The notes beneath the pieces are model-generated. The model worked only from the letters and a program-made list of their open reading frames with translations. It searched no databases and was not told the origin of the DNA. Positions 1 to 8,444 of a stretch of DNA of 64,000 nt are shown in pieces (within the stretch, counting starts at the first letter, position 1; every line of letters begins with the position of its first letter). Source of the stretch: Arthrobacter crystallopoietes. GTDB lineage: Bacteria > Actinomycetota > Actinomycetes > Actinomycetales > Micrococcaceae. The translations under genes were made by a program, and so were the position numbers. The stretch covers positions 1,860,001-1,924,000 of the forward strand of contig NZ_CP072014.1 of NCBI RefSeq assembly GCF_017603825.1. The letters are read 5' to 3'.

Positions 1-8
1 GTCAGCAG

Positions 9-44
9 CGGGCGGGCTGCCCATTGCCGCCGGCGGCCCGCCCG
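9..44 (-). terminator. GC-rich hairpin downstream of the repeat protein
   Basis: The arms 9-21 and 32-44 pair over 13 bp with one G-U pair, around a 10-nt loop. The hairpin lies about 20 nt past the stop of the minus-strand gene at 65-826. There is no T-run on the exit side, so it is a stem-only terminator candidate. Confidence 0.5.
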
Positions 45-64
45 GTCTCATGCTCATTCAGGAA

Positions 65-826
65 CTACTGTTCGAGGTCGGACTGCTGGTCTGCGCTGGC
101 CTCGGCGGCGCCGTCGATCTGCTGGTTGATGATGGCGTCCTGCTGTGCCACAGCGGTCGCCTCGCTGTCCACCGAGCCGATGTTGGCCGCGACTGCGGCG
201 TCGATGGGCGCGGCAACGTTGGCATTGGCGGCCACAGCACCGTTGATCGGAGCGGCAATGTCAGCGTCCGCGGCCAGATCCAGGTTGACGTTCAGCAGAT
301 TCCCGTCAAGTGTGGATCCAAGGTCCTCCGTGACGGATCCAGTGTCTGGAAGCGTGGCGTCCGGCAGCGTCCCGTCGGGCAGCAAGGCCGGGTCCGCCGT
401 CTCCTGGCTAGCGCCGTCCAGCGGCACGCTCGAATCAGCGGTGGGGGAGTCCAAGCTGCCGGCCGTGCCCGAGGTGGTTTCGCCGTCGTCGATCGTTTCA
501 TTGCTTTGGTCGATGGTGCTGTCCTGTGCGGACTCGGCTGTCGCATCGGCGGCGATGCCCTGGTCGATAATGACGCCCTGGTCGGACAGCGCCTGCGCCG
601 TGGAGCCATCCGAGAGGATGTTGGCGGAGGCTGCGGCATCAATGGGGGCCGCGACGTTGGCGTTCGCCGCGACGGCGAGATCGATCGGCGCGGCTGCATC
701 GATGGCCAAGTCGAGATCCGCATTCAGATCGAGAATGGAAGCGACCTCCTTGTCCGGCAGCGCGGTGCCGGACTGGGATTCGAGTTCTTCCGGCGACAGC
801 GGCGTGGGTCCCTGTTCGTTGCTCAT
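65..826 (-). CDS. Ala/Asp-rich repeat protein of unknown function
   Basis: The product is 253 aa. The ATG at 826 was chosen because a GGAGA ribosome site lies just upstream; an upstream in-frame ATG has none. The protein is very acidic and rich in Ala, Asp and Asn. It carries two related blocks (about residues 35-75 and 179-220) built on motifs such as NANVAAPIDAA, joined by a Ser/Thr/Asp-rich linker. There is no signal peptide or membrane segment. Similar low-complexity proteins in related actinobacteria are sometimes labelled peptidoglycan-binding, but no catalytic or binding motif is visible, so no function is assigned. Confidence 0.75.
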   Translation of the reverse strand: MSNEQGPTPLSPEELESQSGTALPDKEVASILDLNADLDLAIDAAAPIDLAVAANANVAAPIDAAASANILSDGSTAQALSDQGVIIDQGIAADATAESAQDSTIDQSNETIDDGETTSGTAGSLDSPTADSSVPLDGASQETADPALLPDGTLPDATLPDTGSVTEDLGSTLDGNLLNVNLDLAADADIAAPINGAVAANANVAAPIDAAVAANIGSVDSEATAVAQQDAIINQQIDGAAEASADQQSDLEQ

Positions 827-1233
827 CAAAATCTCCGTCTCCCGGCGCGGTGCGCCATTCTGTTCAGTTATCTTCGGGGTCAAACGTCCACAGCTACTGG
901 AAAGCATACTGATGAATCCTTCCATTGGCATTTGAGGGCGTGAAATGTCAGGGGCGGCCACTGTGACGCCATGTTCCAAGCCGCTCCACCAGCAGGTTCA
1001 ACTTGCCTACACCAGACCGTGCCAGTTCCTTTTGATTCCCACAGTGCCTCGGGGGCAGACGAGACCGAGGGTCTTGGGGCTCCACGCCTCTTCGACCCCT
1101 GATGCCGACGCCGCGCTTTACCGTGCTGCCGTGCCGGAGCGATCGGAGCGGCAGCGCCGCCTGTCACACTATCCGCTTCCCCGGTGTCACATGGATACCA
1201 GTCAACCAATCGACACCGCAGGGAGTTAGAACC
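827..1233. other. Intergenic region between divergent genes
   Basis: This 407-bp stretch separates the minus-strand repeat protein from the plus-strand oxidoreductase. No convincing gene is seen. Its right end carries the tandem TGTCACA motifs described separately. The left end must hold the promoter of the repeat protein, but no clear -10/-35 pair could be picked. Confidence 0.5.
1162..1191 (+). promoter_or_regulatory. Putative ECF41-type promoter (tandem TGTCACA)
   Basis: Two exact TGTCACA heptamers lie at 1162-1168 and 1185-1191, 23 bp apart, upstream of the oxidoreductase start at 1234. ECF41 sigma factors are known to use a TGTCACA -35 element and a CGTC -10 element about 16-18 bp apart. 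After the first heptamer a 16-bp spacer leads to TGTC, one mismatch from CGTC. Because the downstream operon encodes an ECF41 sigma factor, autoregulation is likely (inference). Confidence 0.55.
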
Positions 1234-2433
1234 ATGGCACGCACGACAGACGTGGTCGTCATCGGGGGCGGATACGCCGGCGTCATCGCCGCGAACCGCC
1301 TCAGCACGAACCCGGACCTGAGAATCACCTTGATCAATCCCCGGCGCGCGTTCGTCGAACGCATCCGGCTGCACCAACGGGTCGCCGGCTCGCATGACGC
1401 GGTCGTCGACCTCTCCGAGGTCCTGGCGCCGTCTGTGCAGATCGCCGTCGACACGGTGAAAAGGATCGATGCCGGGTCCCAGACGCTCGAACAGGGTGGC
1501 GGCACCACCCGGTACGACTACCTGATCTACGCGGTCGGCAGCCACAGCGCGGCGCCGGTTGTGCCCGGCGCGGCGGAGCATGCCCACCCGCTGGGCACGC
1601 TCGAACAGGCCGATGCTCTGCAGCGGGCCCTCGCCGCGGACCCCGCGGCGCCTGTCACCGTCGTCGGCGGCGGCGCCACCGGCATCGAGACCGCCTCCGA
1701 GCTCGCAGAGCTCGGCCGTTCCGTCACGCTGGTCTGCGGCGACGAGCTCGGTCCGTACTTGCATCCGGCGGCGCGGCGCGAGGTCATGCGGCAGATGGAC
1801 CGGCTCGGCGTCACCGTCCTCGCGGGCACCGGTGCGCAGGCAACGGCCGTGGAGCACGACGCAGTCCGGCTTGCCGACGGCAGGGAGCTGCCTAGCGGGG
1901 TTACCGTGTGGACCGCGGGGTTCGGCGTCCCGGACCTCGCCGCCCGCAGCGGGCTGACCACCGACGCCGTCGGGCGACTGCTCACCGACGAGACGCTGAC
2001 CAGTGTCGACGACGACCACATCGTCGCTGCGGGAGACTCGGCCACCCCATCCGGCGTGCCTTACCGCATGTGCTGCGCGTCCGCGCAGCTGCTCGGTGCC
2101 CACGCGGCCGGCACCGTCCTGCGGCGCGTCGCAGGCCGGGAGCCCGAGCCGTTCTCGGCGCCGATCTCGGGCCAGTGTCTCAGCCTCGGACGAAGGGCCG
2201 GGGTGCTGCAGCTTTCCCGGCGCGACGACACCGCGATCGGCGTCCACGTGGGCGGCCGGCTCGGCGCCAAGATCAAGGAGTCCGTGAGCGCGGGCAGCGT
2301 GAAAGGGCTGGGTATGATGGCGCGGCGGCCACGGCTCATCGCCGGTCTGACGCTGGTCCAGGACCCGCGGCGGTCGCGGCTCCTCAGCAAAACCCCCGCC
2401 CCTGCCGGGATCCCAGGATCCCTGGCAGACTGA
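1234..2433 (+). CDS. NAD(P)/FAD-dependent oxidoreductase (NDH-2-like)
   Basis: The product is 399 aa. ATG 1234 follows GGGAG by about 9 nt; a longer in-frame reading from 1102 lacks a ribosome site and looks non-coding. An N-terminal FAD-binding GGGYAG motif (residues 10-15), a second Rossmann motif GGGATGIE near residue 147 and a C-terminal GDSA FAD motif mark a two-dinucleotide-binding-domain flavoprotein, related to type II NADH dehydrogenases and pyridine nucleotide-disulfide oxidoreductases. The gene lies 25 bp before an ECF41 sigma factor. Carboxymuconolactone decarboxylases, oxidoreductases or epimerases are the usual genomic partners and targets of ECF41 factors. The physiological substrate is unknown. 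Confidence 0.88.
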   Translation: MARTTDVVVIGGGYAGVIAANRLSTNPDLRITLINPRRAFVERIRLHQRVAGSHDAVVDLSEVLAPSVQIAVDTVKRIDAGSQTLEQGGGTTRYDYLIYAVGSHSAAPVVPGAAEHAHPLGTLEQADALQRALAADPAAPVTVVGGGATGIETASELAELGRSVTLVCGDELGPYLHPAARREVMRQMDRLGVTVLAGTGAQATAVEHDAVRLADGRELPSGVTVWTAGFGVPDLAARSGLTTDAVGRLLTDETLTSVDDDHIVAAGDSATPSGVPYRMCCASAQLLGAHAAGTVLRRVAGREPEPFSAPISGQCLSLGRRAGVLQLSRRDDTAIGVHVGGRLGAKIKESVSAGSVKGLGMMARRPRLIAGLTLVQDPRRSRLLSKTPAPAGIPGSLAD

Positions 2434-2458
2434 GAATTATCCCTCCGAGAGGTCGATC

Positions 2459-3355
2459 ATGACCGACGAATCAGCCGGCCCGGCGACCGACATCTTCGTC
2501 GCCCACCGCAACCTGCTGTTCACTGTGGCATACGAGATCCTTGGCTCCGCCACCGACGCCGAGGACGTGCTGCAGGAGACCTGGCTGCGGTGGGTCGACG
2601 TGGACCTCGACCAAATCCATAGCCGACGCGCCTACCTGGTGAGGATCACGACACGGCAGGCGCTGAATAGACTGCGAACGCTGCAGCGGCGAAAGGAGGA
2701 CTACGTCGGGCAGTGGCTGCCCGAGCCGCTGCTCACCGCCCCCGACGTCGCCGAGGACGTGCTGCTCGCCGAGGGCGTCTCGATGGCGCTCATGGTGGTG
2801 CTCGAGACGCTCGCCCCCACCGAGCGGGCTGTGTTCGTCTTGCACGAGTCGTTCGGTTTCACCCACGATGAGATCGCCGACGCCGTTGAGAAGTCGCCCG
2901 CCGCCGTCCGGCAGATCGCGCATCGAGCCCGTGCCTCCGTCGAGGCCCGCCGTCCCCGAAAGGCGGCGTCCCCGGCAGAGACCCGGAAGGTGCTCGCGGC
3001 CTTCAAGCTCTCGATCGAGACGGGCGACGTGCAGGCGCTCATGGACGTGCTGGCGCCCGACGTCGTCGTACTCGCCGACGGCGGCGGCATCAAGCAGGCC
3101 GTCCCGAACCCGGTCCGTGGTGCCGATAAAGTCGCACGCCTGTTCCTGGGCGGCCTGAAGAAGGCCGGCGGCGCGCTGGCCGCGCACCACACGACGATCA
3201 ACGGACGCCCGGCGTTGCTGGTCACCATGGACGACCAGCTGGACGGCGTCTTTGCCGCCAGCGTCCACGACGGACGGATCGCCGGGATCTACTACATCCG
3301 CAACCCCGAGAAGCTCTCGGGTGTGGAAGCAGAGATCGCGCTGGCACGATGGTGA
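2459..3355 (+). CDS. sigJ: ECF41 (SigJ-like) RNA polymerase sigma factor with SnoaL-like C-terminus
   Basis: The product is 298 aa, much longer than a minimal ECF sigma factor. ATG 2459 has GAGAGG upstream. Sigma region 2 covers about residues 8-70 and region 4 about 105-160. A SnoaL-like domain follows from about 180. Three hallmarks of group ECF41 are visible: WLPEP in the linker after region 2, DGGG in the C-terminal domain (here followed by IKQA, not the usual R) and NPEKL near the C-terminus. In ECF41 the C-terminal extension acts as a built-in regulator in place of a separate anti-sigma factor. The gene is probably co-transcribed with the oxidoreductase. Confidence 0.92.
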   Translation: MTDESAGPATDIFVAHRNLLFTVAYEILGSATDAEDVLQETWLRWVDVDLDQIHSRRAYLVRITTRQALNRLRTLQRRKEDYVGQWLPEPLLTAPDVAEDVLLAEGVSMALMVVLETLAPTERAVFVLHESFGFTHDEIADAVEKSPAAVRQIAHRARASVEARRPRKAASPAETRKVLAAFKLSIETGDVQALMDVLAPDVVVLADGGGIKQAVPNPVRGADKVARLFLGGLKKAGGALAAHHTTINGRPALLVTMDDQLDGVFAASVHDGRIAGIYYIRNPEKLSGVEAEIALARW

Positions 3356-3471
3356 GACAGGAGCGCGGGCTGGTCGCCGCGAGACCCTCATCGGGCACCC
3401 AGGAAAGGTAATCAGGTGGCGCCAGTGTTGTGATGAGTCACGATATCGAGGGGTTGAAGGGAGGCCGAACC

Positions 3472-5076
3472 TCAGGCTCCAATTCGGTCCAGCAGGTCAT
3501 TAGCCACGCGAACCATCTGCGCAGCACCCGATTTGGTCAGATAGCCGGCCTCGATCTGCCGCGAGTTGGATTCCTCGATGAGCTCCAGGTAGGCCTCGCG
3601 GCTGCCGTAGGTCTCGTCGAACTCTTCCCGTGAGATGAGCGAGTAGCTGCCGAACACCGAGCCCGGTGCAGAAGCGCCGTTGAACGTTGCCAGCGGGTAG
3701 TCCAGCAGACCGTAGCGCACGCCGCCGGTGACGTTGCCGTGCTCGTCGCGGACCAGTATGCCGTCGTCGTTCATGTCGAACCATTGCGACGGCGCCGCCG
3801 GCTCGCCGTCCTGCACCCAATCAACCAATGACTCGGTTGCAGCGATGATGGCTGGCTCCAGCGGGTACGGGTTAAGCGCGTCGATGAACTCCTGGTCCAT
3901 CAGGCGGGGGAGCCGGCCGCTGCGGTAGACCTCCTCATTGGCGGGCGTGACGGGGGAATTGACGTCCGTGTGTGGCGTTCCCGGGACCTGCCAGTGCCGG
4001 CGGTTCTCGGCCAGGTCCTCGTTTTCGGCGAGGATCCCGGTGCCGAACAGCGACGTATCGCCCTCCGAAGTAACGGTGATGAACGGCGTATCCAGTTCCG
4101 GTTCCGAGCCGGGTACCAGCTGGAGCCCGCCCACGCCGTCAGTGTCCTGGGCGAGCGGACGTTCGAGCACCGCGCCCACGCTGTTGAGGTAACCGTCGAA
4201 AACGTTGCCGCCATTAGCTTCGCGGGCCAGGTCGTGGAAGTTGCTGGTCCACGTATTCAGGTAGATGCCGGACTGCGACTGGCCCATCAGCAGCACGGTC
4301 TCGGCGTCCTGGCCGCCGAGCACGCGGCGGGACTGGTCGCTCTGCAGCAGCGTGCCGACCTGCGTGATGATGTCCCAGGCCAGGCCTTCTTCCGCTCCCT
4401 CGACCACCATGAACGGGTCGAAGGTGGCAGGGTTGTCCGGATCGGCGACGATCCGCTGGTCCGCGGTATCCTGGTCGGTGTTCCAGCTCAAGTCGGCGTA
4501 GCGTTCGGCGTCGAAATTTTTGAGGGCGTCCACGTTCAGGGGCTTCGAGGTGATGCCGATGTAGGTGTGGCCTTCGGCCATGGCGTGCTGCCAGACCCGG
4601 CGCCAGTGGTCCTCCACGTCGTACCCGTTGGAGGCGTTGAGGATGTCCACCAGCACCACGCCGGAAGCGTCCTGCGGGTTGGCCGGCCGCCGCACCAGGA
4701 TCCGGTTGGTGTAGGGAACATCTTCCGTGGCGACCTCGACGGCGCCGCTTTCGTTGCTGTACACATTGGCCGTGCCGGAGAGGAAGTACTCCTTCTCCAC
4801 GTAGCCGTGGTCCTTCACATCGAACGGCTCTTTTGCCTGGTCCATGGTGGAGAACATGTAGCTGTTGGCAGTCTCCGCGATGGGTCCCTTGACGGACGGG
4901 ACGGCACTGAGCGATTCGGCGATCGCGTCCTGCGACGGGCCGCTCGTCTCGGAAGTCTTGTCCTGGGACTTCCCAAAGGCCGACGCCGGTGCTGCCGCCA
5001 CCGTGAACGAAACGGCACCTATGCACAGCGCGGCCATCGGCAGACGCCAATTGCGTAGATTTCCCGGTCTCTTCAT
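3472..5076 (-). CDS. Secreted alpha/beta-hydrolase domain protein
   Basis: The product is 534 aa. ATG 5076 is preceded by GGAAGAAAG and starts a classic Sec signal peptide: basic N-terminus, hydrophobic core, then an Ala-rich cleavage region near residue 33. A nucleophile elbow GQSQSG lies near residue 265, the GxSxG pattern of serine esterases. Length and layout fit the 'alpha/beta hydrolase domain-containing' secreted family; the Asp/His partners were not assigned. The gene lies downstream of and parallel to a secreted beta-glucosidase, but a hairpin at 5139-5169 separates them. The pair suggests extracellular attack on plant glycosides and esters, which is inference. Confidence 0.85.
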   Translation of the reverse strand: MKRPGNLRNWRLPMAALCIGAVSFTVAAAPASAFGKSQDKTSETSGPSQDAIAESLSAVPSVKGPIAETANSYMFSTMDQAKEPFDVKDHGYVEKEYFLSGTANVYSNESGAVEVATEDVPYTNRILVRRPANPQDASGVVLVDILNASNGYDVEDHWRRVWQHAMAEGHTYIGITSKPLNVDALKNFDAERYADLSWNTDQDTADQRIVADPDNPATFDPFMVVEGAEEGLAWDIITQVGTLLQSDQSRRVLGGQDAETVLLMGQSQSGIYLNTWTSNFHDLAREANGGNVFDGYLNSVGAVLERPLAQDTDGVGGLQLVPGSEPELDTPFITVTSEGDTSLFGTGILAENEDLAENRRHWQVPGTPHTDVNSPVTPANEEVYRSGRLPRLMDQEFIDALNPYPLEPAIIAATESLVDWVQDGEPAAPSQWFDMNDDGILVRDEHGNVTGGVRYGLLDYPLATFNGASAPGSVFGSYSLISREEFDETYGSREAYLELIEESNSRQIEAGYLTKSGAAQMVRVANDLLDRIGA

Positions 5077-5138
5077 CTCAAATTCTTTCTTCCGGCGCCC
5101 GGCATGCTCGCCGTCGCGCCTGCTCTTAGTGCGAATGG

Positions 5139-5169
5139 TGCCGCCGGACCACAAAGTGGCCCGGCGGCA
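5139..5169 (-). terminator. Hairpin terminator between beta-glucosidase and hydrolase genes
   Basis: GCCGCCGG (5140-5147) pairs with CCGGCGGC (5161-5168), with one internal mismatch, two further G-C pairs and a 7-nt loop. It lies 26 nt after the stop codon of the minus-strand beta-glucosidase gene. No T-run follows. Confidence 0.6.
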
Positions 5170-5194
5170 TTACTGCTGTTGCTGCGGTGTCCGG

Positions 5195-7696
5195 TTACTG
5201 CTTGGCCGCGGGCATCCGGACGTCCACGGTCTCGGACAGCGTCACGTCGCCCGAGGAGCTGCCCACGCGGATATCGAACTCTCCGGCCGGCGTGCTCCAC
5301 TCGTCAGCCTCGGCATCCCAGACCGAGAGCGGGTGGTTGGACGCATCCGGATCGATGGTGATCTGCACGCGCTTCTTCTCGCCCGGCTGCAGTTCCACCT
5401 TCTCGAAGCCGACCAGGCGCTTGGGCGGCTCGTTGGCGGCGTCCGGCAGGCTCACGTAGAGCTGCGGTACCTCCGTGCCGGCCACATCGCCGGTGTTCTC
5501 CACGAAGAACTGGACCTTGATCGGCTTGGTCCCGTCCGATACCCGCGGCGTCACCGTGAGCTTGGACGTCTCGAACTCGGAGTAGGACAGGCCGTGACCA
5601 AACGGGAACGCTACGCAGGAGTTGGAGCCGTCTTCCGCGGCGTCGCATTCGCCGCTCACGTTGGAGTCGTACCAGCGGTAGCCGATGTTGAGCTTCTCGG
5701 TGTACTCGACGGTCTGTTTGCCGTCGATGATGTCACCGGGGAACTGCAGCGTGGAGACGTTGTCCATGAAACCCTTGCCGGTGTACGGATAGGTGACAGG
5801 CGACTTGCCGGATGGGTTTTCCACGCCGAAGAGCAGGTCCGCCACGATGTTGCCGTCTTCCTGACCGGGGAACCACGCTTCGAGGATGGCCGGACCTTTA
5901 TCGCCCACCAGGGCCGGATCCATGGCAACTCCCGCGTTGTCCTTCAGCACCAGGGACGTCTTCTCCGCCATCGAGGGAGCCGCAGCCATGACCGCCTTGA
6001 TCATGGCCACCGTGTTGCTGTTCTTCGCCGGGTTTTCGCCGTCGTCGGTTGCAATCTTGTTCGGCGCGGCCGCGTACCAGTCGAGGTTGTCGCCGACGGC
6101 CACACGCTGCTTGCCGGTGGTGTCGGTGAAGGTCGCACGGTCGGCGCCTTCTTCGGAGATCGTGCCGGCCATCATCACCACGCTGTCCGCGTTCCGGGCC
6201 TCCTCCAGCGCCGCGTCGAACGTGGTTTCCTCGCCGTCGATCGTCGCGTTGGTGTTCTCGTCGTCAACGAGGATCAGCTTGACCTTCGCCTCGGCATTGC
6301 CGAGGTTGCCCAACGCATTCTTGATGCCTTCCACCGGGGAAACAGAGTACGTAGGAACGACGTCGGAGCTTCCGCCGCCGGAGCCGAACGGCTCACCGAC
6401 CTTTGCACCGCCGGCCACAGCCTGCTGGGCGTAGACCTGCGAGGCCTTGCCGATCACCATGATCTCCTCCACCGAGGAGTCGATCGGCAGCGCGCCGTTG
6501 TTCTGCAGCAGCACGGCACCCTTGGTGCCGATCTCGCGTGCCTTCTCGCCGCCGGCCGCGTAGTCGATCGGGGTCTGCTCGAGCGGCCGGTCGAAGATGC
6601 CGTACTTGAACATCTGGACATAACGTCGGTCCAGCGCGGTATCGATGTCGGACACCTTGATGTCGCCGGCGTCGAGAGCGGCGGTCAACAGTTCCGGCGC
6701 CCACTGCTGCGGGGTCGGCATCATGTGGTCCAGGCCGCCGAGCAGCGTGTCCACAGTGCTCTTCGTTGCGAAGAAGTCGGACTGGACGTAGCCCTTGAAA
6801 CCCCACTGGTCGCGAAGCACGTCGTTCAGGATGTAGTCGTTCTCGCAGGAGGAGGTGCCGTTGACGTAGTTGTACGCGCACATGATGGAGCCCACGTCGC
6901 CGTCCTTGACAGCCATCTCGAACGGGAGCAGGTACATCTCGTGCAGCGTGCGCTCGTCGACGGTCTCCTGGATCGTCATCCGGTTGGTTTCCTGCTCGTT
7001 GGCGACGAAGTGCTTCGCCATGGCGATCAGACCGTGATCCTGGACCGACTGGGTCTCGGCGACGCCCATGGTGCCGGTCAGGTAGGGGTCCTCGCCGAAG
7101 TATTCGAAGTTGCGGCCCAGCACCGGCAGGCGTGCCATGTTCATGCCCGGAGCCTCGAACACATGCAGGCCGAGGTTTTTCATCTCGGTGCCGATCACGT
7201 CGCCGAACATCGAGGCGACAGCCGGATCGAAGGACGCGGCAACCGACGTGGCCGAGGGCAGCGCCGTCGCCTTGGCGGACGAGGGGTCTGTGTAGGCAGC
7301 GTACGGCGAGGCGTTCGGATCGTCGGCCAGCGCCGGGTCGACGCAGTCGTTCTGCCCCACGCCCACCGGGCCGTTGGTGATGCGCAGGGTCGGGATGGCC
7401 AGGTCGGCAATCCCGGTGACATGCCGGGCGCCGTAGCACTCGGGCAGGTCGGGGAGGATCTCGGGGTTGGCACCGGTCAGCTGCTGCATCTTCTGCTCGA
7501 GCGTCATGGCTTCGAGCAGCAGCGACGAGCGCTCTTCGGGCACCAGCGTGGTATCCATCCACGGCAGGTCAGCGGCAGCCACCTCGGGACTGCCTGTCGT
7601 AGCGGGGTCTGCAACGGCGATGCCGGCAGCGGCGAGAGCCACCGGCACGGCCGCGGCCAGCGCCAGCAGCCCGCGTCTGCGGTAACGGCTTGTCAT
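5195..7696 (-). CDS. Secreted glycoside hydrolase family 3 beta-glucosidase
   Basis: The product is 833 aa. ATG 7696 follows GGAGA, and the N-terminus is a twin-arginine-flavoured signal peptide (SRYRRRG then a long Ala/Leu core). The GH3 N-terminal barrel covers about residues 70-330; KHFVANEQE is the usual GH3 substrate-binding stretch, and Asp near residue 306 in QSDFFA occupies the nucleophile position (most family members have SDW). A GH3 C-terminal sandwich follows, then a fibronectin III-like domain at about 700-820. Length is normal for three-domain GH3 enzymes. It probably releases glucose or similar sugars from beta-glycosides outside the cell; exact specificity cannot be read. Confidence 0.93.
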   Translation of the reverse strand: MTSRYRRRGLLALAAAVPVALAAAGIAVADPATTGSPEVAAADLPWMDTTLVPEERSSLLLEAMTLEQKMQQLTGANPEILPDLPECYGARHVTGIADLAIPTLRITNGPVGVGQNDCVDPALADDPNASPYAAYTDPSSAKATALPSATSVAASFDPAVASMFGDVIGTEMKNLGLHVFEAPGMNMARLPVLGRNFEYFGEDPYLTGTMGVAETQSVQDHGLIAMAKHFVANEQETNRMTIQETVDERTLHEMYLLPFEMAVKDGDVGSIMCAYNYVNGTSSCENDYILNDVLRDQWGFKGYVQSDFFATKSTVDTLLGGLDHMMPTPQQWAPELLTAALDAGDIKVSDIDTALDRRYVQMFKYGIFDRPLEQTPIDYAAGGEKAREIGTKGAVLLQNNGALPIDSSVEEIMVIGKASQVYAQQAVAGGAKVGEPFGSGGGSSDVVPTYSVSPVEGIKNALGNLGNAEAKVKLILVDDENTNATIDGEETTFDAALEEARNADSVVMMAGTISEEGADRATFTDTTGKQRVAVGDNLDWYAAAPNKIATDDGENPAKNSNTVAMIKAVMAAAPSMAEKTSLVLKDNAGVAMDPALVGDKGPAILEAWFPGQEDGNIVADLLFGVENPSGKSPVTYPYTGKGFMDNVSTLQFPGDIIDGKQTVEYTEKLNIGYRWYDSNVSGECDAAEDGSNSCVAFPFGHGLSYSEFETSKLTVTPRVSDGTKPIKVQFFVENTGDVAGTEVPQLYVSLPDAANEPPKRLVGFEKVELQPGEKKRVQITIDPDASNHPLSVWDAEADEWSTPAGEFDIRVGSSSGDVTLSETVDVRMPAAKQ

Positions 7697-8444
7697 ATAC
7701 GGTCTCCTTCGACCTATCTCAGGACGAGGGCGCGGGGGAGCCACGCCCCCAACGGCCGCGGTCGCTGTGCAGCGGCGAGTCTGCTGCGCAGCGACGGGCG
7801 TCACAGGACAGCCTCCACTGCAAGGCAAGACCTGAACAACTGGTTGCCATCTGTTGCACTGAACTTGTTCGCACTCTAAAGGAGATAAAATAAGGACGGC
7901 GCCGTGTACCCGGTCCATGTCGACCGCGGCATGTACCGCTACCCGTCTCTCGATGCTCTTGGGACAGCAGCTGGCAGACCATCTGAGAATCCGAGTCATC
8001 ACCATCAGGAGCAGCTCGTCATAGCAGGTAAGCCACCAGGTATCCTTCGTGACGACGACAAGGATGGTAGTGAAGCATCGTCCGTGCGTCTTGGCGCGAA
8101 TCCGGCCGTCAGGCTGAGCCGGTAGGAGTTCGTGACACTGGCATAGAAAGCAGGCCAGCCCACGAACAGCGCCCGGGTGTGGATCCGTCGCGTCTGGCCG
8201 CGGCGGCATGGCTGAACTCGTCGAAGCCAGCAGGGAGGATGGTCACCGCGAACAGCAACAGCAGGGCAGGGCTGGCAAAGGCTTCATGAGTGGCCGAACG
8301 GACTGGGCCCCAAGGACCCACCTACAGCCCACCAGAAAGGGTGCGACCACATGAACAGGAGAGAAATACGGTCTGCGGCTTGTGGTTGAATTGGTGTCGC
8401 TACCACCGCCTATGGTGGATGTCAGTTTGGGGAGGGGACAAGAC
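7697..8444. other. Long intergenic region, possible decayed gene
   Basis: No intact gene is supported in these 748 bp. The left part must contain the beta-glucosidase promoter. On the minus strand around 8060-8300, short hydrophobic, membrane-like stretches occur in two different frames (one at about 8215-8290, the next at about 8095-8175). This would fit a frameshifted remnant of a membrane protein, but the signal is weak. Confidence 0.3.

Noticed and set aside
3970-5058. Plus-strand frame opposite the secreted alpha/beta-hydrolase
   Set aside because: Mirror frame of a gene with a signal peptide and GxSxG motif.
4865-7879. Long open frame on the plus strand (1004 codons) opposite the beta-glucosidase
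   Set aside because: It is Arg/His/Val-rich without domains and mirrors the clearly coding minus-strand GH3 gene; high-GC codon use keeps the opposite frame open.
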